Below, piece by piece: positions 26,762-37,812 of a stretch of 64,000 nt of DNA. The DNA is taken from contig DXHR01000025.1 of assembly GCA_019113295.1 (NCBI GenBank), positions 124,001-188,000 on the forward strand, written 5' to 3'. Under the pieces are notes generated by a model. The model was not told the origin of the DNA. It saw nothing but the letters and a program-made list of their open reading frames with translations, and did no database searches. The translations under genes were made by a program, and so were the position numbers. The DNA is from Candidatus Salinicoccus stercoripullorum. GTDB lineage: Bacteria > Bacillota > Bacilli > Staphylococcales > Salinicoccaceae. Each line of letters begins with the position of its first letter. Positions within the stretch are counted from its first letter, which is position 1.

Positions 26762-27351
26762 TATTCACCGGTGCTGTCCTGCTCTGTGTTAAAGTCGACG
26801 CCAGGCACTTCGCTGCTGGAATCATCCGCTTCAAAGTAATCTTTCTTATCAAAATCGAACAGGCCGGCGATGATGTTGCCCGGGAAGGTCCTTGTATTCC
26901 TGTTGTATTCTGAAACTGCATCATTATAATCCTGTCGTGCAACTGCTATGCGGTTTTCTGCTCCGGCCAGTTCGTCACGCAGCCCTGTAAACTGCTTATC
27001 CGCTTTCAAATCCGGATAATTTTCGGAAATTGCAAGCAGTCTCGATAATGCAGAAGTCATTTCGTCATTAGCCTCGGCCATCTCTTCCACATTGGCCGCT
27101 CCTGATAAACGCGAACGTGCATCTGCAATATCAGTGAAGATCTCTTCCTCATGCGAGGCATAACCCTGTACCGTATTTACAAGGTTTGGTATCAGATCGC
27201 CCCGCCTCTGGAGCTGCGTTTCAATTTGAGATTCCTGGTTATTCACTTCTTCATCAAGTGTCACGAACTGGTTATACTTCGGAGCAAATATAATTGCTCC
27301 GATCACGAAAAGACCGACAACGATTCCAAGCGGTATCAAGTATTTTTTCAT
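26761..27351 (-). CDS. lemA: LemA family protein
   Basis: 196 residues: N-terminal membrane helix (about 5-24), then the coiled helical LemA domain with QLQRRGDLIPNLVNTVQGYASHEEEIF and AENRIAVARQDYNDAVSEYNRNTRTFPGNIIAGLFDF, both near-invariant in the family. The short outside N-terminus resembles the Listeria LemA antigen. ATG at 27351 is eight bases after GGGAG; the longer upstream reading has no support. First gene of a two-gene operon with the TPM protein. Confidence 0.95.
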   Translation of the reverse strand: MKKYLIPLGIVVGLFVIGAIIFAPKYNQFVTLDEEVNNQESQIETQLQRRGDLIPNLVNTVQGYASHEEEIFTDIADARSRLSGAANVEEMAEANDEMTSALSRLLAISENYPDLKADKQFTGLRDELAGAENRIAVARQDYNDAVSEYNRNTRTFPGNIIAGLFDFDKKDYFEADDSSSEVPGVDFNTEQDSTGE

Positions 27352-27422
27352 TTTCTTTTCTCCCACCTTCATTAACAGCAGTTGTATGTATTCTATCACC
27401 CGCTGATCAAATTGAGACAGAA

Positions 27423-27449
27423 TAAGCACAGATGCCTGATCTGTGCTTA
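27423..27449 (-). terminator. Terminator of tyrS
   Basis: TAAGCACAGAT/ATCTGTGCTTA, an 11-bp stem with a 5-base loop, a few bases after the tyrS stop. Confidence 0.8.
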
Positions 27450-27455
27450 AATAGA

Positions 27456-28742
<1,287 letters not shown>

Positions 28743-28757
28743 TTATATCATTGCAAT

Positions 28758-28975
28758 AAAAAAAGCACCCCCTACAAGAAAGTAAGGGTGCTTTTACACA
28801 CGGTACCACCATACATTTAACTCTTTTCGGGACAAAACGCTGCCCCGGGCGTCCGGACATGGATAATCGCAGTGTATTCACAGGGGGCGCGCACCGGTTT
28901 TCACCAACCACCGGCTCTCTGCATTGCACATAGCCTGCTACTTCTCTGCAGTCCAGTAAATATCAATTTAGAAAC
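28758..28975 (-). promoter_or_regulatory. T-box riboswitch of tyrS (specifier TAC)
   Basis: On the minus strand the leader has a stem I with AGAGAG and a GGTG loop, the specifier loop GTGAATAC with codon TAC (28874-28876) for Tyr, the T-box core TGGTGGTACCGTG (28799-28811) and a terminator AAAAGCACCC...GGGTGCTTTTTTT (28758-28796). Uncharged tRNA-Tyr would stabilise the antiterminator and let tyrS be read. Confidence 0.93.
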
Positions 28976-29004
28976 ATCATACATTTTAGCCCCTGTGAAG
29001 TCAA
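28976..29004 (-). promoter_or_regulatory. Promoter of the tyrS T-box unit
   Basis: TTGACT (28999-29004), 17-base spacer, TATGAT (28976-28981) on the minus strand, immediately before the T-box leader. Confidence 0.8.
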
Positions 29005-29114
29005 GCATGGGGAGGGATGAACTGCTAAATTCTTTTCATGTATATCTGCCGTATGGTAACATGAGGAATCGCATAAAAGCGGTGTTTATTCGTTAACTCC
29101 CCTACTTATTTCTA

Positions 29115-29123
29115 TGTTATAAT
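29115..29123 (+). promoter_or_regulatory. Extended -10 promoter of the class A PBP gene
   Basis: TGTTATAAT (29115-29123), that is TGN plus a perfect -10. The best -35 match, TTAACT, is 19 bases away. Confidence 0.5.
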
Positions 29124-29144
29124 GACCGGTGACAGGAGGTAGTC

Positions 29145-31691
29145 ATGAAGAAAAACGACTTTTTAAATAATATTAAAAAAATGTTTTCCGGCGGTGATGG
29201 TGATTCAGAGAAAGACAGACTGAAGGGCTCATCATTCAGGGAAAAGCTAAATAATGCAACTGACCGTTTCAAACGGGCCGGCTCACCGGCGAGAATATCA
29301 TTCTTCACTGCTTATGATACTATATGGAACATTATACTCTTCCTCCTCCTCTCCTTTACGCTGCTTGGCATACTTGTCTTCAGCATCGGCCTCGGGTACT
29401 TCGCTGCCCTTGTCAATGATGAAGAGGTCGAACCCGCTGACGAAGTAAAAACGGCTTTGACGGAGATGACAGAAAGTACAACAGTCGCTTTCGGTTCCGG
29501 TGAATCACTCGGAACGCTGAGAGCAGACCTGATACGTGAACGTGTAGATTATGATAATATCTCGCCTTATGTCACTGATGCACTCGTCGCTACAGAAGAT
29601 GAGTATTTCTATGATCATAACGGTATCGTCCCAAAAGCATTCCTCAGGGCGACACTGCAGGAAGTCGGTGGCTCTGAATCCGGCACGGGCGGCAGTACGC
29701 TCACCCAGCAGCTGGTCAAAAATCAGCTGCTGACGAACGAGACGACATTCGACCGCAAGGCAACGGAGCTGCTGCTCGCATTCAGGGTGGAAAAACTACT
29801 TAGCAAGGAAGAGATCCTTGAAGCATACTTAAATGCTGTGTCATTCGGGCGTAATGCCAACGGCCAGAACATAGCGGGCGTCCAGGCTGCAGCCGAAGGA
29901 ATATTCGGTAAAGATGCAGCAGATCTCAATCTGGCTGAAAGTGCGTTCCTGGCAGGCATGCCGAAGAACCCTTATGCATATACACCGTTTATGCAGGGCG
30001 GTGATGTGAAAAGTGAAGAAGCCCTGCAGTCCGGTAAAAACAGACAGATGTTCGTACTGGAGCGGATGCTCACAGAAGGGTCGATCACCCAGGAGGAATA
30101 TGACAAAGCAGCCGATTATGACATCTACAGCAACCTGGCGGAAAGCGTAAAAGTGCCGAACCAGGATTATCCTTTCCTGACTGAAGAAGTCGAAAGACGT
30201 GGTATAGACATCATCAAATACCATATTGCCGAAGAAGAAGGCGTTTCAAGGGAAGACGTGGATTCAACTCCACTCCTTAACCAGAAGTATACTCAGAAAG
30301 CGAATACGGCACTCCGCAATCAGGGATACCATATTGAAACAACAATTGATAAGACCATCTATGACACGATGCAGAATGTGAAGAACAATTCCAATTATTA
30401 CTACGGTAACAGAAGCATCCAGGAAGCTGAAGACGCCAGCGAGGAAGAACAGCAGGAAAGCAACCAGGAATTCGAACATGAAATCGGTGCTGTCCTGAAG
30501 GACAATGAATCCGGTAAGATATTAGGTTTTGTAGGCGGCAGAAACCATGAAAACTCTTCCGTAAACCATGCTACCCAGACTTCAAGGATGGCCGGTTCTA
30601 CGATGAAACCGCTGATTACTTACGGTCCTGCATTGGACAAAGGCATCATTGCACCGGATACTGTACTGCTGGATGAATTCTTTACAATCCCATCCATCAA
30701 TTACAGTCCAAGAAACTATGATGTGGACGAGGAATTCGGACTGGTTTCCGCGAAACATGCACTGAGCAACTCCTATAACCTGAGCACTCTCAGATTATGG
30801 GCGGATGTAAGAGAGCATAACCCGCAGGAATACTTCGACAAAATGAGCATGCCGCTCGCAGATACACTCTATGCAAATGAAAATACTCTCATCCCTTCAT
30901 TGCCGCTAGGCGTCAACAGCATGTCCGTTGAAGAGAATGTCGACGCATTCTCGACATTCGGCAATGAAGGTAAAATGACCGACAGCTATATGATCGAATC
31001 CATCACGAGTCCCGAAGGCGAAGTGATCTACGAGCATGAAGGCAGCAGTGAACAAGTTTTCAAGGAATCCACTGCCTACCTGATGTCTGATATGCTCCAG
31101 GAATCATTCCAGAGCGGTTCCGCCTATCATATCGAAGATTTCTACAACCGATATGATGATCAATTCGACTGGGCAGCCAAAACCGGAACTTCCAACTCAT
31201 TCATCGACTCCTGGTTCATGGGCTACAATCCGAAAGTGACACTGGGCCTCTGGATGGGATATGACAGGAATATCCCGCAGGTTGCCAACCAGGATGCTGA
31301 GCAGTATATGCACATCTATAACTGGAGGGACATGGCTACGGCCCTGAGTGAAGTCGCACCGGAAGAAATGGGAGCCAATCAGAGCTTCAACCGCCCGGAT
31401 TCCGTCCGTGAAGTGGAATATTGTGCACTGACAATGGAACAGGAGGATGACTGCAGCAGCAGCATGGATAAACCGATCAAAGGGCTTATTGCAGAGGATA
31501 CCAGGCTCTCTAACAAGAGCAGCCTGAGTGATTCTGAAATCCATCAGAGAATGGGCGCAGCCTTCGATTCCGGTCTGAGCAATTCTGATCTGAGGGGCAC
31601 CGTCACAAACACATACGACAACAAATATACTGTCGGCCGTTCATCCTCCAGTGATGATGATGATGACGACGATGACGACGACGATGACTAA
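29145..31691 (+). CDS. Class A penicillin-binding protein (transglycosylase/transpeptidase)
   Basis: 848 residues: cytoplasmic basic tail, membrane helix (about 59-88), GT51 glycosyltransferase (catalytic Glu in ATEDEYFYDHNG, 150-160, plus GGSTLTQQLVKN and RKATELLLAFRVEKLLSKEEILEAYLN) and a transpeptidase with SxxK at Ser485-Lys488, SxN at Ser543-Asn545 and KTG at 679-681. It polymerises and cross-links peptidoglycan outside the cell. The last 12 residues are all Asp after SSSS. RBS ACAGGAGG. Its place between tyrS and fhs is typical of staphylococcal relatives. Confidence 0.95.
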   Translation: MKKNDFLNNIKKMFSGGDGDSEKDRLKGSSFREKLNNATDRFKRAGSPARISFFTAYDTIWNIILFLLLSFTLLGILVFSIGLGYFAALVNDEEVEPADEVKTALTEMTESTTVAFGSGESLGTLRADLIRERVDYDNISPYVTDALVATEDEYFYDHNGIVPKAFLRATLQEVGGSESGTGGSTLTQQLVKNQLLTNETTFDRKATELLLAFRVEKLLSKEEILEAYLNAVSFGRNANGQNIAGVQAAAEGIFGKDAADLNLAESAFLAGMPKNPYAYTPFMQGGDVKSEEALQSGKNRQMFVLERMLTEGSITQEEYDKAADYDIYSNLAESVKVPNQDYPFLTEEVERRGIDIIKYHIAEEEGVSREDVDSTPLLNQKYTQKANTALRNQGYHIETTIDKTIYDTMQNVKNNSNYYYGNRSIQEAEDASEEEQQESNQEFEHEIGAVLKDNESGKILGFVGGRNHENSSVNHATQTSRMAGSTMKPLITYGPALDKGIIAPDTVLLDEFFTIPSINYSPRNYDVDEEFGLVSAKHALSNSYNLSTLRLWADVREHNPQEYFDKMSMPLADTLYANENTLIPSLPLGVNSMSVEENVDAFSTFGNEGKMTDSYMIESITSPEGEVIYEHEGSSEQVFKESTAYLMSDMLQESFQSGSAYHIEDFYNRYDDQFDWAAKTGTSNSFIDSWFMGYNPKVTLGLWMGYDRNIPQVANQDAEQYMHIYNWRDMATALSEVAPEEMGANQSFNRPDSVREVEYCALTMEQEDDCSSSMDKPIKGLIAEDTRLSNKSSLSDSEIHQRMGAAFDSGLSNSDLRGTVTNTYDNKYTVGRSSSSDDDDDDDDDDDD

Positions 31692-31695
31692 GAAT

Positions 31696-31735
31696 AAAAA
31701 AAGGTTAGCCGGAAAATTTCCGGCTAACCTTTTTT
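31696..31735. terminator. Bidirectional terminator
   Basis: A perfect 40-base palindrome (GGTTAGCCGG core with A and T runs) between the convergent PBP and fhs genes. Confidence 0.92.
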
Positions 31736-31745
31736 GTTGCCTGTT

Positions 31746-33413
31746 CTAGAATAACCCTTTGGAATTACCATCGGCATCCACATCCATATGGACTGCAGAA
31801 GGTACTTTTGGTAGTCCCGGCATCGTCATGATATCACCTGTCAATGCCAGTACGAATCCTGCTCCATTTTTAGCAATGAGTTCCCTTACGGTAACCTTGA
31901 AACCGGAAGGCTTTCCGAGCAGTGCCGGATCATCACTCAATGAATACTGTGTTTTTGCCATGCATACCGGAACATTGTCCCAGCCGTGACGTTCAATTTC
32001 TGCCAGCTGTTTTTTAGCTTTATCAGTGAATACGACACCGTCGCCGCCGTATACTTCCGTTACGATCTTTTCAATTTTCCGGTCGATCGCAAGGTCATCC
32101 TCGTAAAGGGGGGTGAAGTTCTGCTCCTGCTCAAGAACTTCCAGCACCTCTTCCGCAAGATCGGTTCCACCAGCGCCGCCGTGCTCCCAAACTTTAGTAA
32201 GCGCGACACGCACACCCTGTTCTTTGCACCAGTCAAGGACGAAATCCCTTTCCTCATCCGTATCTGTAACGAAATCATTCAATGCAACAACAGGTTCCAC
32301 TCCGAATTTGTTTGCATTCTCCACGTGCTTTTCAAGGTTTAAAATACCCTTTTTCAGAGCATCCACGTTGGATTCACCGAGGGCATTTTTCGCCACACCA
32401 CCGTTCATCTTAAGGGCACGGATTGTAGCCACCAGGACGATGGCATCAGGAGCAAAATTCCCTTTCCTCGCCTTGATATCCATAAATTTTTCACCGCCGA
32501 GATCTGAGCCGAATCCACATTCAGTGACAACAATATCAGCCAATTTTCTGGCGGTGTTCGTCGCGATCAGCGAGTTGCAGCCATGGGCGATATTGGCAAA
32601 CGGACCGCCATGAATCAATGCCGGAGTCCCTTCCATTGTCTGTACAAGATTCGGTTTGATCGCTTCTTTCAGAAGAAGTGCAAGTGCACCTTCAACTTCA
32701 AGCTGTCCGACTGTCACTGGCTCTTTATCATACGTATAGCCGATTATGATGTTGGCAATCTTTTCCTTGAGATCGATGAGGTCAGTTGCAAGACAGAGTA
32801 CAGCCATGATTTCACTGGCCACTGTAATATCAAAGCCATCTTCTCTCGGCACACCGCGTGTTACGCCGCCAAGACCGACGTTTATCTGACGCAGTGCACG
32901 GTCGTTCATATCCATTACACGCTTCCAGGATACACGACGCGGATCAATGTTCAGTTTGTTGCCATGATGCAGATGGTTGTCGATGAATGCAGCCAGTGCA
33001 TTGTTAGCAGTTGTGATGGCATGAAGGTCCCCGTTGAAATGGAGATTAATTTCTTCCATAGGCAGAACCTGTGCGTGGCCGCCTCCAGTAGCACCGCCTT
33101 TTATACCCATGACCGGACCGAGTGCCGGTTCACGGAGTGCGACCATGACATTCTTTTCAAGCTTATTGAATGCATCTGCCAAACCGACGGTACATGTTGA
33201 TTTCCCTTCCCCTGCAGGTGTCGGGTTCATAGCGGATACCAATACCACTTTGGATTTCGACTCATCGCCTTCCACCTTATGTATATCTACCTTGGCTTTA
33301 TACTTCCCATACATTTCGAGTGCATCCTGTGGGATGCCCGCTTTATCAGCAATATCCTGAATCGGTCTGATTTCAGCTTTTGCTGCGATTTCCTGATCTG
33401 TCAGATGTGCCAT
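31746..33413 (-). CDS. fhs: Formate-tetrahydrofolate ligase
   Basis: 555-residue cytosolic enzyme making 10-formyl-THF from formate, ATP and THF for purine and fMet synthesis. The nucleotide loop [14 protein letters not shown] (about 66-79), [17 protein letters not shown] and [20 protein letters not shown] are diagnostic. ATG follows GGAGATG. Lies in the order fhs-acsA, as in Staphylococcus. No partner folD here. Confidence 0.97.
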   Translation of the reverse strand: MAHLTDQEIAAKAEIRPIQDIADKAGIPQDALEMYGKYKAKVDIHKVEGDESKSKVVLVSAMNPTPAGEGKSTCTVGLADAFNKLEKNVMVALREPALGPVMGIKGGATGGGHAQVLPMEEINLHFNGDLHAITTANNALAAFIDNHLHHGNKLNIDPRRVSWKRVMDMNDRALRQINVGLGGVTRGVPREDGFDITVASEIMAVLCLATDLIDLKEKIANIIIGYTYDKEPVTVGQLEVEGALALLLKEAIKPNLVQTMEGTPALIHGGPFANIAHGCNSLIATNTARKLADIVVTECGFGSDLGGEKFMDIKARKGNFAPDAIVLVATIRALKMNGGVAKNALGESNVDALKKGILNLEKHVENANKFGVEPVVALNDFVTDTDEERDFVLDWCKEQGVRVALTKVWEHGGAGGTDLAEEVLEVLEQEQNFTPLYEDDLAIDRKIEKIVTEVYGGDGVVFTDKAKKQLAEIERHGWDNVPVCMAKTQYSLSDDPALLGKPSGFKVTVRELIAKNGAGFVLALTGDIMTMPGLPKVPSAVHMDVDADGNSKGLF

Positions 33414-33487
33414 AATTTCATCTCCTGTATATATAGATTACCCGGTTGAGGGTCTTATTTCCTATTATGACATACTATTCAAAATGT

Positions 33488-33517
33488 TGCCCCCGGTAAA
33501 TTACCGGAGGCAGCAGT
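33488..33517 (-). terminator. Intrinsic terminator of acsA
   Basis: GCCTCCGGTAA/TTACCGGGGGC, an 11-bp stem with one wobble pair, shortly after the acsA stop on the minus strand. Confidence 0.7.
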
Positions 33518-33526
33518 TTAATCTTT

Positions 33527-35239
33527 TTATTCATCGTCCATGGAAGACAGATCCCCGGCCGGCAGATCGAGTTCCCAGGCCTTCAATACACGTCTCATAA
33601 TTTTACCGCTTCTCGTCTTAGGCAGTTTATCCTTGAATTCAATTTCCCTTGGAGCAGCATGGGCTGCAAGACCTTCTTTGACGAACACCCTGATCTCTTC
33701 CTTGAGTTCATCGGTCTGGTCGTATCCTTCACGTATTGCAATGAATGCTTTGACGATTTCGCCGCGTACGGGATCCGGTTTGCCGATGACCCCGGCTTCC
33801 TGCACTGCCGGATGTTCAACCAGCTTGGACTCGATTTCAAATGGTCCGACTCTCTCACCCGCAGTCATGATGACGTCATCAACACGGCCCTGGAACCAGA
33901 AATAACCATCTTCATCCATGTATGCGGAATCTCCTGAAACATACCAGTCGCCGATGAAATAGGAGTTGTATTTGGCTTCATTCTTCCAGATTTTACGCAT
34001 CATCGCCGGCCATCCTTTTCTCAGGGCGAGATTGCCCATGCGATTAGGAGGCAGCTCATTCCCTTCGTCGTCAATGATGGCAGCTTCGGTTCCAGGCAAT
34101 GGTTTGCCCATCGAGCCTCCTTTGATGTCCATTGAAGGGAGATTGACGATCATATGGGCCCCTGTTTCTGTCATCCACCAAGTATCATGGATCCTCAGAT
34201 TGAACACTTTCATGCCCCATTTGACAACTTCAGGGTTCAAAGGCTCCCCTACCGAGAGAACATGCCGCAGGCTGGACAGATCGTAATCTTTCACTATTTC
34301 ATCCCCCGCACCCATGAGCATACGGAATGCTGTCGGCGCACTGTACCAGATTGTGATATTAAGCTCCTGGATAGCCCCGTACCACGCTTCCGGAGAGAAT
34401 CTGCCTCCGACAACGACATTCGTCGCCCCATTCAGCCATGGCGCAAATATACCGTAGGAAGTACCTGTTACCCAGCCCGGATCGGCCGTGCACCAGTATA
34501 CATCATCCTCCTTCAGATCCAGTACATATTTACCGGAAATATACTGCTGGACCATCGCCTGCTGTACATGCAGCACACCTTTTGGCTGGCCGGTTGAACC
34601 ACTCGTATAGTGAAGGATCATACCATCCTCTTTATCCATCCATTCGATGTCGAATTCATCTGAAGCATTTTCAAAACTTTTGGCAAAATCGAGATAGTCT
34701 TCATCTACGCCATCACCGACAACAATCACTTTTTCAAGATTTGGAAGATCATCCACAGGAATGCGCGGCAGAAGTTCAGTTGTCGTAATGATGACTTTCG
34801 CATCACTGTTTTCAAGACGGTCCCTTACAGCCTTCTCCATGAACGCTTCAAACAGTGGTCCGACGATGGCACCGACTTTCAGGGCACCGAGCAATGAGAA
34901 ATAAAGCTCAGGGCTCCTGGACATGAAGATGAAGACCCTGTCACCTTTTACTACTCCCGCTTCGTCCTTTAAGATATTTGCCGCTTTATTGGATGCTTTC
35001 CTCAATTCATCAAACGTATAGGAGGAGTGTTTGTCTCCATTCTTGTAATGGAGTGCGACTTTATCAGCCAATCCATTTTCAACATGCTTATCAACTGCTT
35101 CATAAGCCATATTATATTTACCTGTTTCATACCATGAAAAGTTTTTTTCAACTTCATTCCAGTCAAAGTTTTTGACTGTTTCATCATAATCTTTCAAATT
35201 AGGATTTTGATCCGTCGCTTCGTAAAGTTCTACTTTCAT
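33527..35239 (-). CDS. acsA: Acetyl-coenzyme A synthetase
   Basis: 570-residue adenylate-forming enzyme turning acetate, ATP and CoA into acetyl-CoA. The ATP loop YTSGSTGQPKG (211-221), WWMTETG (354-360), GRVDDVIMTAGERVGP (451-466) and the terminal PKTRSGK (540-546) are seen. Lys546 is the catalytic lysine whose acetylation by AcuA switches the enzyme off. ATG preceded by AAGGGGAG. It faces acuABC, exactly as in Bacillus, so enzyme and regulators sit together. Confidence 0.97.
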   Translation of the reverse strand: MKVELYEATDQNPNLKDYDETVKNFDWNEVEKNFSWYETGKYNMAYEAVDKHVENGLADKVALHYKNGDKHSSYTFDELRKASNKAANILKDEAGVVKGDRVFIFMSRSPELYFSLLGALKVGAIVGPLFEAFMEKAVRDRLENSDAKVIITTTELLPRIPVDDLPNLEKVIVVGDGVDEDYLDFAKSFENASDEFDIEWMDKEDGMILHYTSGSTGQPKGVLHVQQAMVQQYISGKYVLDLKEDDVYWCTADPGWVTGTSYGIFAPWLNGATNVVVGGRFSPEAWYGAIQELNITIWYSAPTAFRMLMGAGDEIVKDYDLSSLRHVLSVGEPLNPEVVKWGMKVFNLRIHDTWWMTETGAHMIVNLPSMDIKGGSMGKPLPGTEAAIIDDEGNELPPNRMGNLALRKGWPAMMRKIWKNEAKYNSYFIGDWYVSGDSAYMDEDGYFWFQGRVDDVIMTAGERVGPFEIESKLVEHPAVQEAGVIGKPDPVRGEIVKAFIAIREGYDQTDELKEEIRVFVKEGLAAHAAPREIEFKDKLPKTRSGKIMRRVLKAWELDLPAGDLSSMDDE

Positions 35240-35255
35240 AAATGTAACTCCCCTT

Positions 35256-35309
35256 TTGTATTTTTCTTTTACAATTATTATTATATAATACTAGTGACGG
35301 ATTTTTCAA
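35256..35309. promoter_or_regulatory. Divergent overlapping promoters acsA / acuABC
   Basis: Minus strand: TTGAAA (35304-35309), 18-base spacer, TATAAT (35280-35285) for acsA. Plus strand: TTGTAT (35256-35261), 17-base spacer, TATTAT (35279-35284) for acuABC. The two -10 boxes coincide, so the promoters should exclude each other. Confidence 0.65.
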
Positions 35310-35343
35310 AATATTTAAAACGAAAACTTCAGGAGGGCTTCTT

Positions 35344-35976
35344 TTGCGCCATATAAAGACGTATTATAAAGAAGATTACGAGACACCGGAACAGTCATTT
35401 GTCATCGAGGGCCCCGTTTCCGGGGAAGTGCTGGACAAATACTCGTATGACAATGGGCTGGATGCATTCCGACCGCCCAAAGAGCAATTTGAGGCCATCA
35501 AAGAAATCGCAGACCTGGAGGAAGGCAGGATCATCATTGCCCGTGAAGGCAGACATATTATCGGGTACGTTACATTTCTGCATCCCGATCCGATGGAAAG
35601 ATGGTCGGATGGCAACCTCCCCTATATCATGGAACTTGGTGCCGTGGAAGTGAGCTTTGACTACAGGAGCTTCGGGCTCGGAAAACGCATGCTGCAGCTT
35701 GCCATGCGTGATGATTACATGGAGAACTATATAACCATCACGACTGAATATTACTGGCACTGGGATCTGAAAAACAGCGGTCTTGATGTTTTTGAATATA
35801 AAGACCTGATGATCAGGCTGATGGCGGCAAGCGGCTTCGAAGTCTTTCAGACAAATGACCCTGAAATCACCGGGCATCCTGCAAACACACTCATGGCCCG
35901 TGTAGGGACAAACATAACAGATAACCAGATGATTGAATTCGATAAGATAAGATTCAAGAACAGATTTTTCTTTTAG
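35344..35976 (+). CDS. acuA: Acetoin utilisation protein AcuA (protein acetyltransferase)
   Basis: 210-residue GNAT enzyme that acetylates and inactivates acetyl-CoA synthetase. The N-terminus (RHIKTYYKEDYETPEQSFVIEGPV) and the cofactor region VSFDYRSFGLGKRMLQLAM (about 100-118) match AcuA rather than generic GNATs. The start is TTG at 35344 with AGGAGGGC upstream. First gene of acuABC; acuB starts 12 bases after its stop. Confidence 0.94.
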   Translation: MRHIKTYYKEDYETPEQSFVIEGPVSGEVLDKYSYDNGLDAFRPPKEQFEAIKEIADLEEGRIIIAREGRHIIGYVTFLHPDPMERWSDGNLPYIMELGAVEVSFDYRSFGLGKRMLQLAMRDDYMENYITITTEYYWHWDLKNSGLDVFEYKDLMIRLMAASGFEVFQTNDPEITGHPANTLMARVGTNITDNQMIEFDKIRFKNRFFF

Positions 35977-35988
35977 GAGGATATACAG

Positions 35989-36630
35989 ATGCTTGTTGAA
36001 AGGATAATGACTTCACCGGTGTTCACCCTCACACCGGTGAATACTATAGAAGACGCGATGGATATGATGAGCCGGTACTCATTCCGGCATATACCGATCG
36101 TCAATGAAGATGACAATCTGACAGGTATCATTTCCGACCGTGATATCAAACTGACCCTGCCGTCTGTCCTGTCAGATGAGGACCCTGAATTCAATTTGAA
36201 AGTCCCGATATCACGCATAATGAGGAAACGGGTCACCTACTGTCACCCACTCGACTTTGTTGAGGAAATAGCCATGGATTTCTACCATTATTCGATAGGT
36301 GCCATGCCGGTCGTTTCCAACAACAGGATTGTGGGAATCGTCACTCAAAAAGATATGCTCAATACATTTTTGGAACTTACAGGCATTACAGAACCCGGTT
36401 CCATCATTGAAGTGAATGTGGAAGACAGGACTGGTGTCATATATGATATCGGCAGAGTATTCAAAGAGCTCAATATCAGGATCATCAGTGTATCTGTATA
36501 CAGAAACAGGGATATGAAGGGGTATAAGACGGTGGTACTCAGAATACAGGCAATGAATCCGGTCAAAGCAATAGAAAAACTGGAGGAGAATGGATTCACT
36601 GTTGTGGATCCGATGCATTCGAACCGATGA
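35989..36630 (+). CDS. acuB: AcuB, CBS-pair/ACT domain protein
   Basis: 213 residues: two CBS motifs (about 1-60 and 75-130, with IPIVNEDDNLTGIISDRDI and MPVVSNNRIVGIVTQKDM) followed by an ACT-like domain (about 140-210, VNVEDRTGVIYDIGRVFKELNI). It is probably an adenylate sensor in acetate control; its partner is not proven. RBS AGGAGG. Its stop overlaps the acuC start (ATGA). Confidence 0.93.
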   Translation: MLVERIMTSPVFTLTPVNTIEDAMDMMSRYSFRHIPIVNEDDNLTGIISDRDIKLTLPSVLSDEDPEFNLKVPISRIMRKRVTYCHPLDFVEEIAMDFYHYSIGAMPVVSNNRIVGIVTQKDMLNTFLELTGITEPGSIIEVNVEDRTGVIYDIGRVFKELNIRIISVSVYRNRDMKGYKTVVLRIQAMNPVKAIEKLEENGFTVVDPMHSNR

Positions 36631-37775
36631 CAAAACCTTTATACGTATACGATGATTCATTGCTGAAATACCGTTTCAACTCCACCCACCCTTTTAATCA
36701 GATGAGACTCAAAATGACTACAGACCTTCTGCAATCTGCAGGCTTTTTATCAGAAGAGAATATTATAAAACCACGCAGAGCTACAGATGAAGAACTCCTG
36801 CTCGTGCATAAACAGGACTTCCTGGAGGCTGTAAAAGCAGCCGGGAAAGGACAATTATCCGAAGACAAGATGGAAAGCTACGGATTGAACACTGACGATA
36901 CTCCCAGTTTCCAGGGCATGCACGAAAAGAGCAGCATGCTTGCCGGAGCGACACTGACGGCGGTTGACGCTGTCATGGAAGGCAGGACTGGTAAGGCAGC
37001 CAGTCTTGCCGGAGGGCTGCATCATGGTTTCAGCGGCAGAGCAAGCGGATTTTGTATCTATAATGATTCCGCTGTCGCCATAGAGTATATGCGCAGAAAC
37101 TATGGAAAACGTGTAATGTATGTCGATACAGATGCCCACCATGGAGACGGTGTCCAATGGATATTCTATGATTCCAGCGAAGTCATGACTTATTCGATAC
37201 ATGAAACCGGCCGCTATCTCTTTCCAGGTACCGGCAGCCTCACCGAGCGCGGAGCCGGTGAGGGCTTCGGATCCTGTGTAAACCTTCCTGTGGATGCATT
37301 TACCGAGGATCAGTCATTCTTGAGTATTTTCAAGGAAAGCCTGGAAGCGGCAATCATAAAATTCAAGCCGGATGTCATTCTCAGCCAGAACGGTGTCGAT
37401 GCACATTACAGGGATCCGATGACGCACCTTTCATTGACATCCGCCTCTTTTGAAGAAATACCAAGGTTTGTCTGTGAAATGGCGGATAAGTATACTGATG
37501 GCAAATGGATAGCTGTTGGAGGCGGTGGATATAATATCTGGCAGGTCGTGCCCAGGATGTGGGCGCAGATATGGCTGGCCATGACCGGAAATGAACCGCC
37601 GCGCGGAAGGCTACCGCAAAAATACCTGGATCAGTACAGTCCGAAATGCCCGGTTGATTTTCCGGCATACTGGCCGGATGATACACATGATTATCAGGAA
37701 ATTCCCAGACGTCGGGAAATCACTGAAAAAAATGAGAGCACACTAAACAGGGCAATGCTCCACATTGAAAGTTAA
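36627..37775 (+). CDS. acuC: AcuC, class I/II histone-deacetylase-like enzyme
   Basis: 382-residue zinc deacetylase that, in Bacillus, reactivates acetyl-CoA synthetase. His132-His133 (GGLHHGFSGRASGFCIYND), zinc ligands Asp169 and His171 (DTDAHHGDG) and a tyrosine loop GGGGYN near residue 300 are conserved. Start codon overlaps the acuB stop by 4 bases. Ends at a terminator facing ccpA. Confidence 0.95.
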   Translation: MTKPLYVYDDSLLKYRFNSTHPFNQMRLKMTTDLLQSAGFLSEENIIKPRRATDEELLLVHKQDFLEAVKAAGKGQLSEDKMESYGLNTDDTPSFQGMHEKSSMLAGATLTAVDAVMEGRTGKAASLAGGLHHGFSGRASGFCIYNDSAVAIEYMRRNYGKRVMYVDTDAHHGDGVQWIFYDSSEVMTYSIHETGRYLFPGTGSLTERGAGEGFGSCVNLPVDAFTEDQSFLSIFKESLEAAIIKFKPDVILSQNGVDAHYRDPMTHLSLTSASFEEIPRFVCEMADKYTDGKWIAVGGGGYNIWQVVPRMWAQIWLAMTGNEPPRGRLPQKYLDQYSPKCPVDFPAYWPDDTHDYQEIPRRREITEKNESTLNRAMLHIES

Positions 37776-37807
37776 AAGCAGCCGAATCCATCTGATTCGG
37801 CTGCTTT
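37775..37807. terminator. Bidirectional terminator
   Basis: AAAGCAGCCGAATC/GATTCGGCTGCTTT, a 14-bp stem with a 5-base loop, between convergent acuC and ccpA. Confidence 0.9.
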
Positions 37808-37812
37808 CGATC

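Noticed and set aside
35315..35332. cre-like AAAACGAAAAC upstream of acuA
   Set aside because: Misses the second half of the cre consensus and the leading TG; treated as chance.
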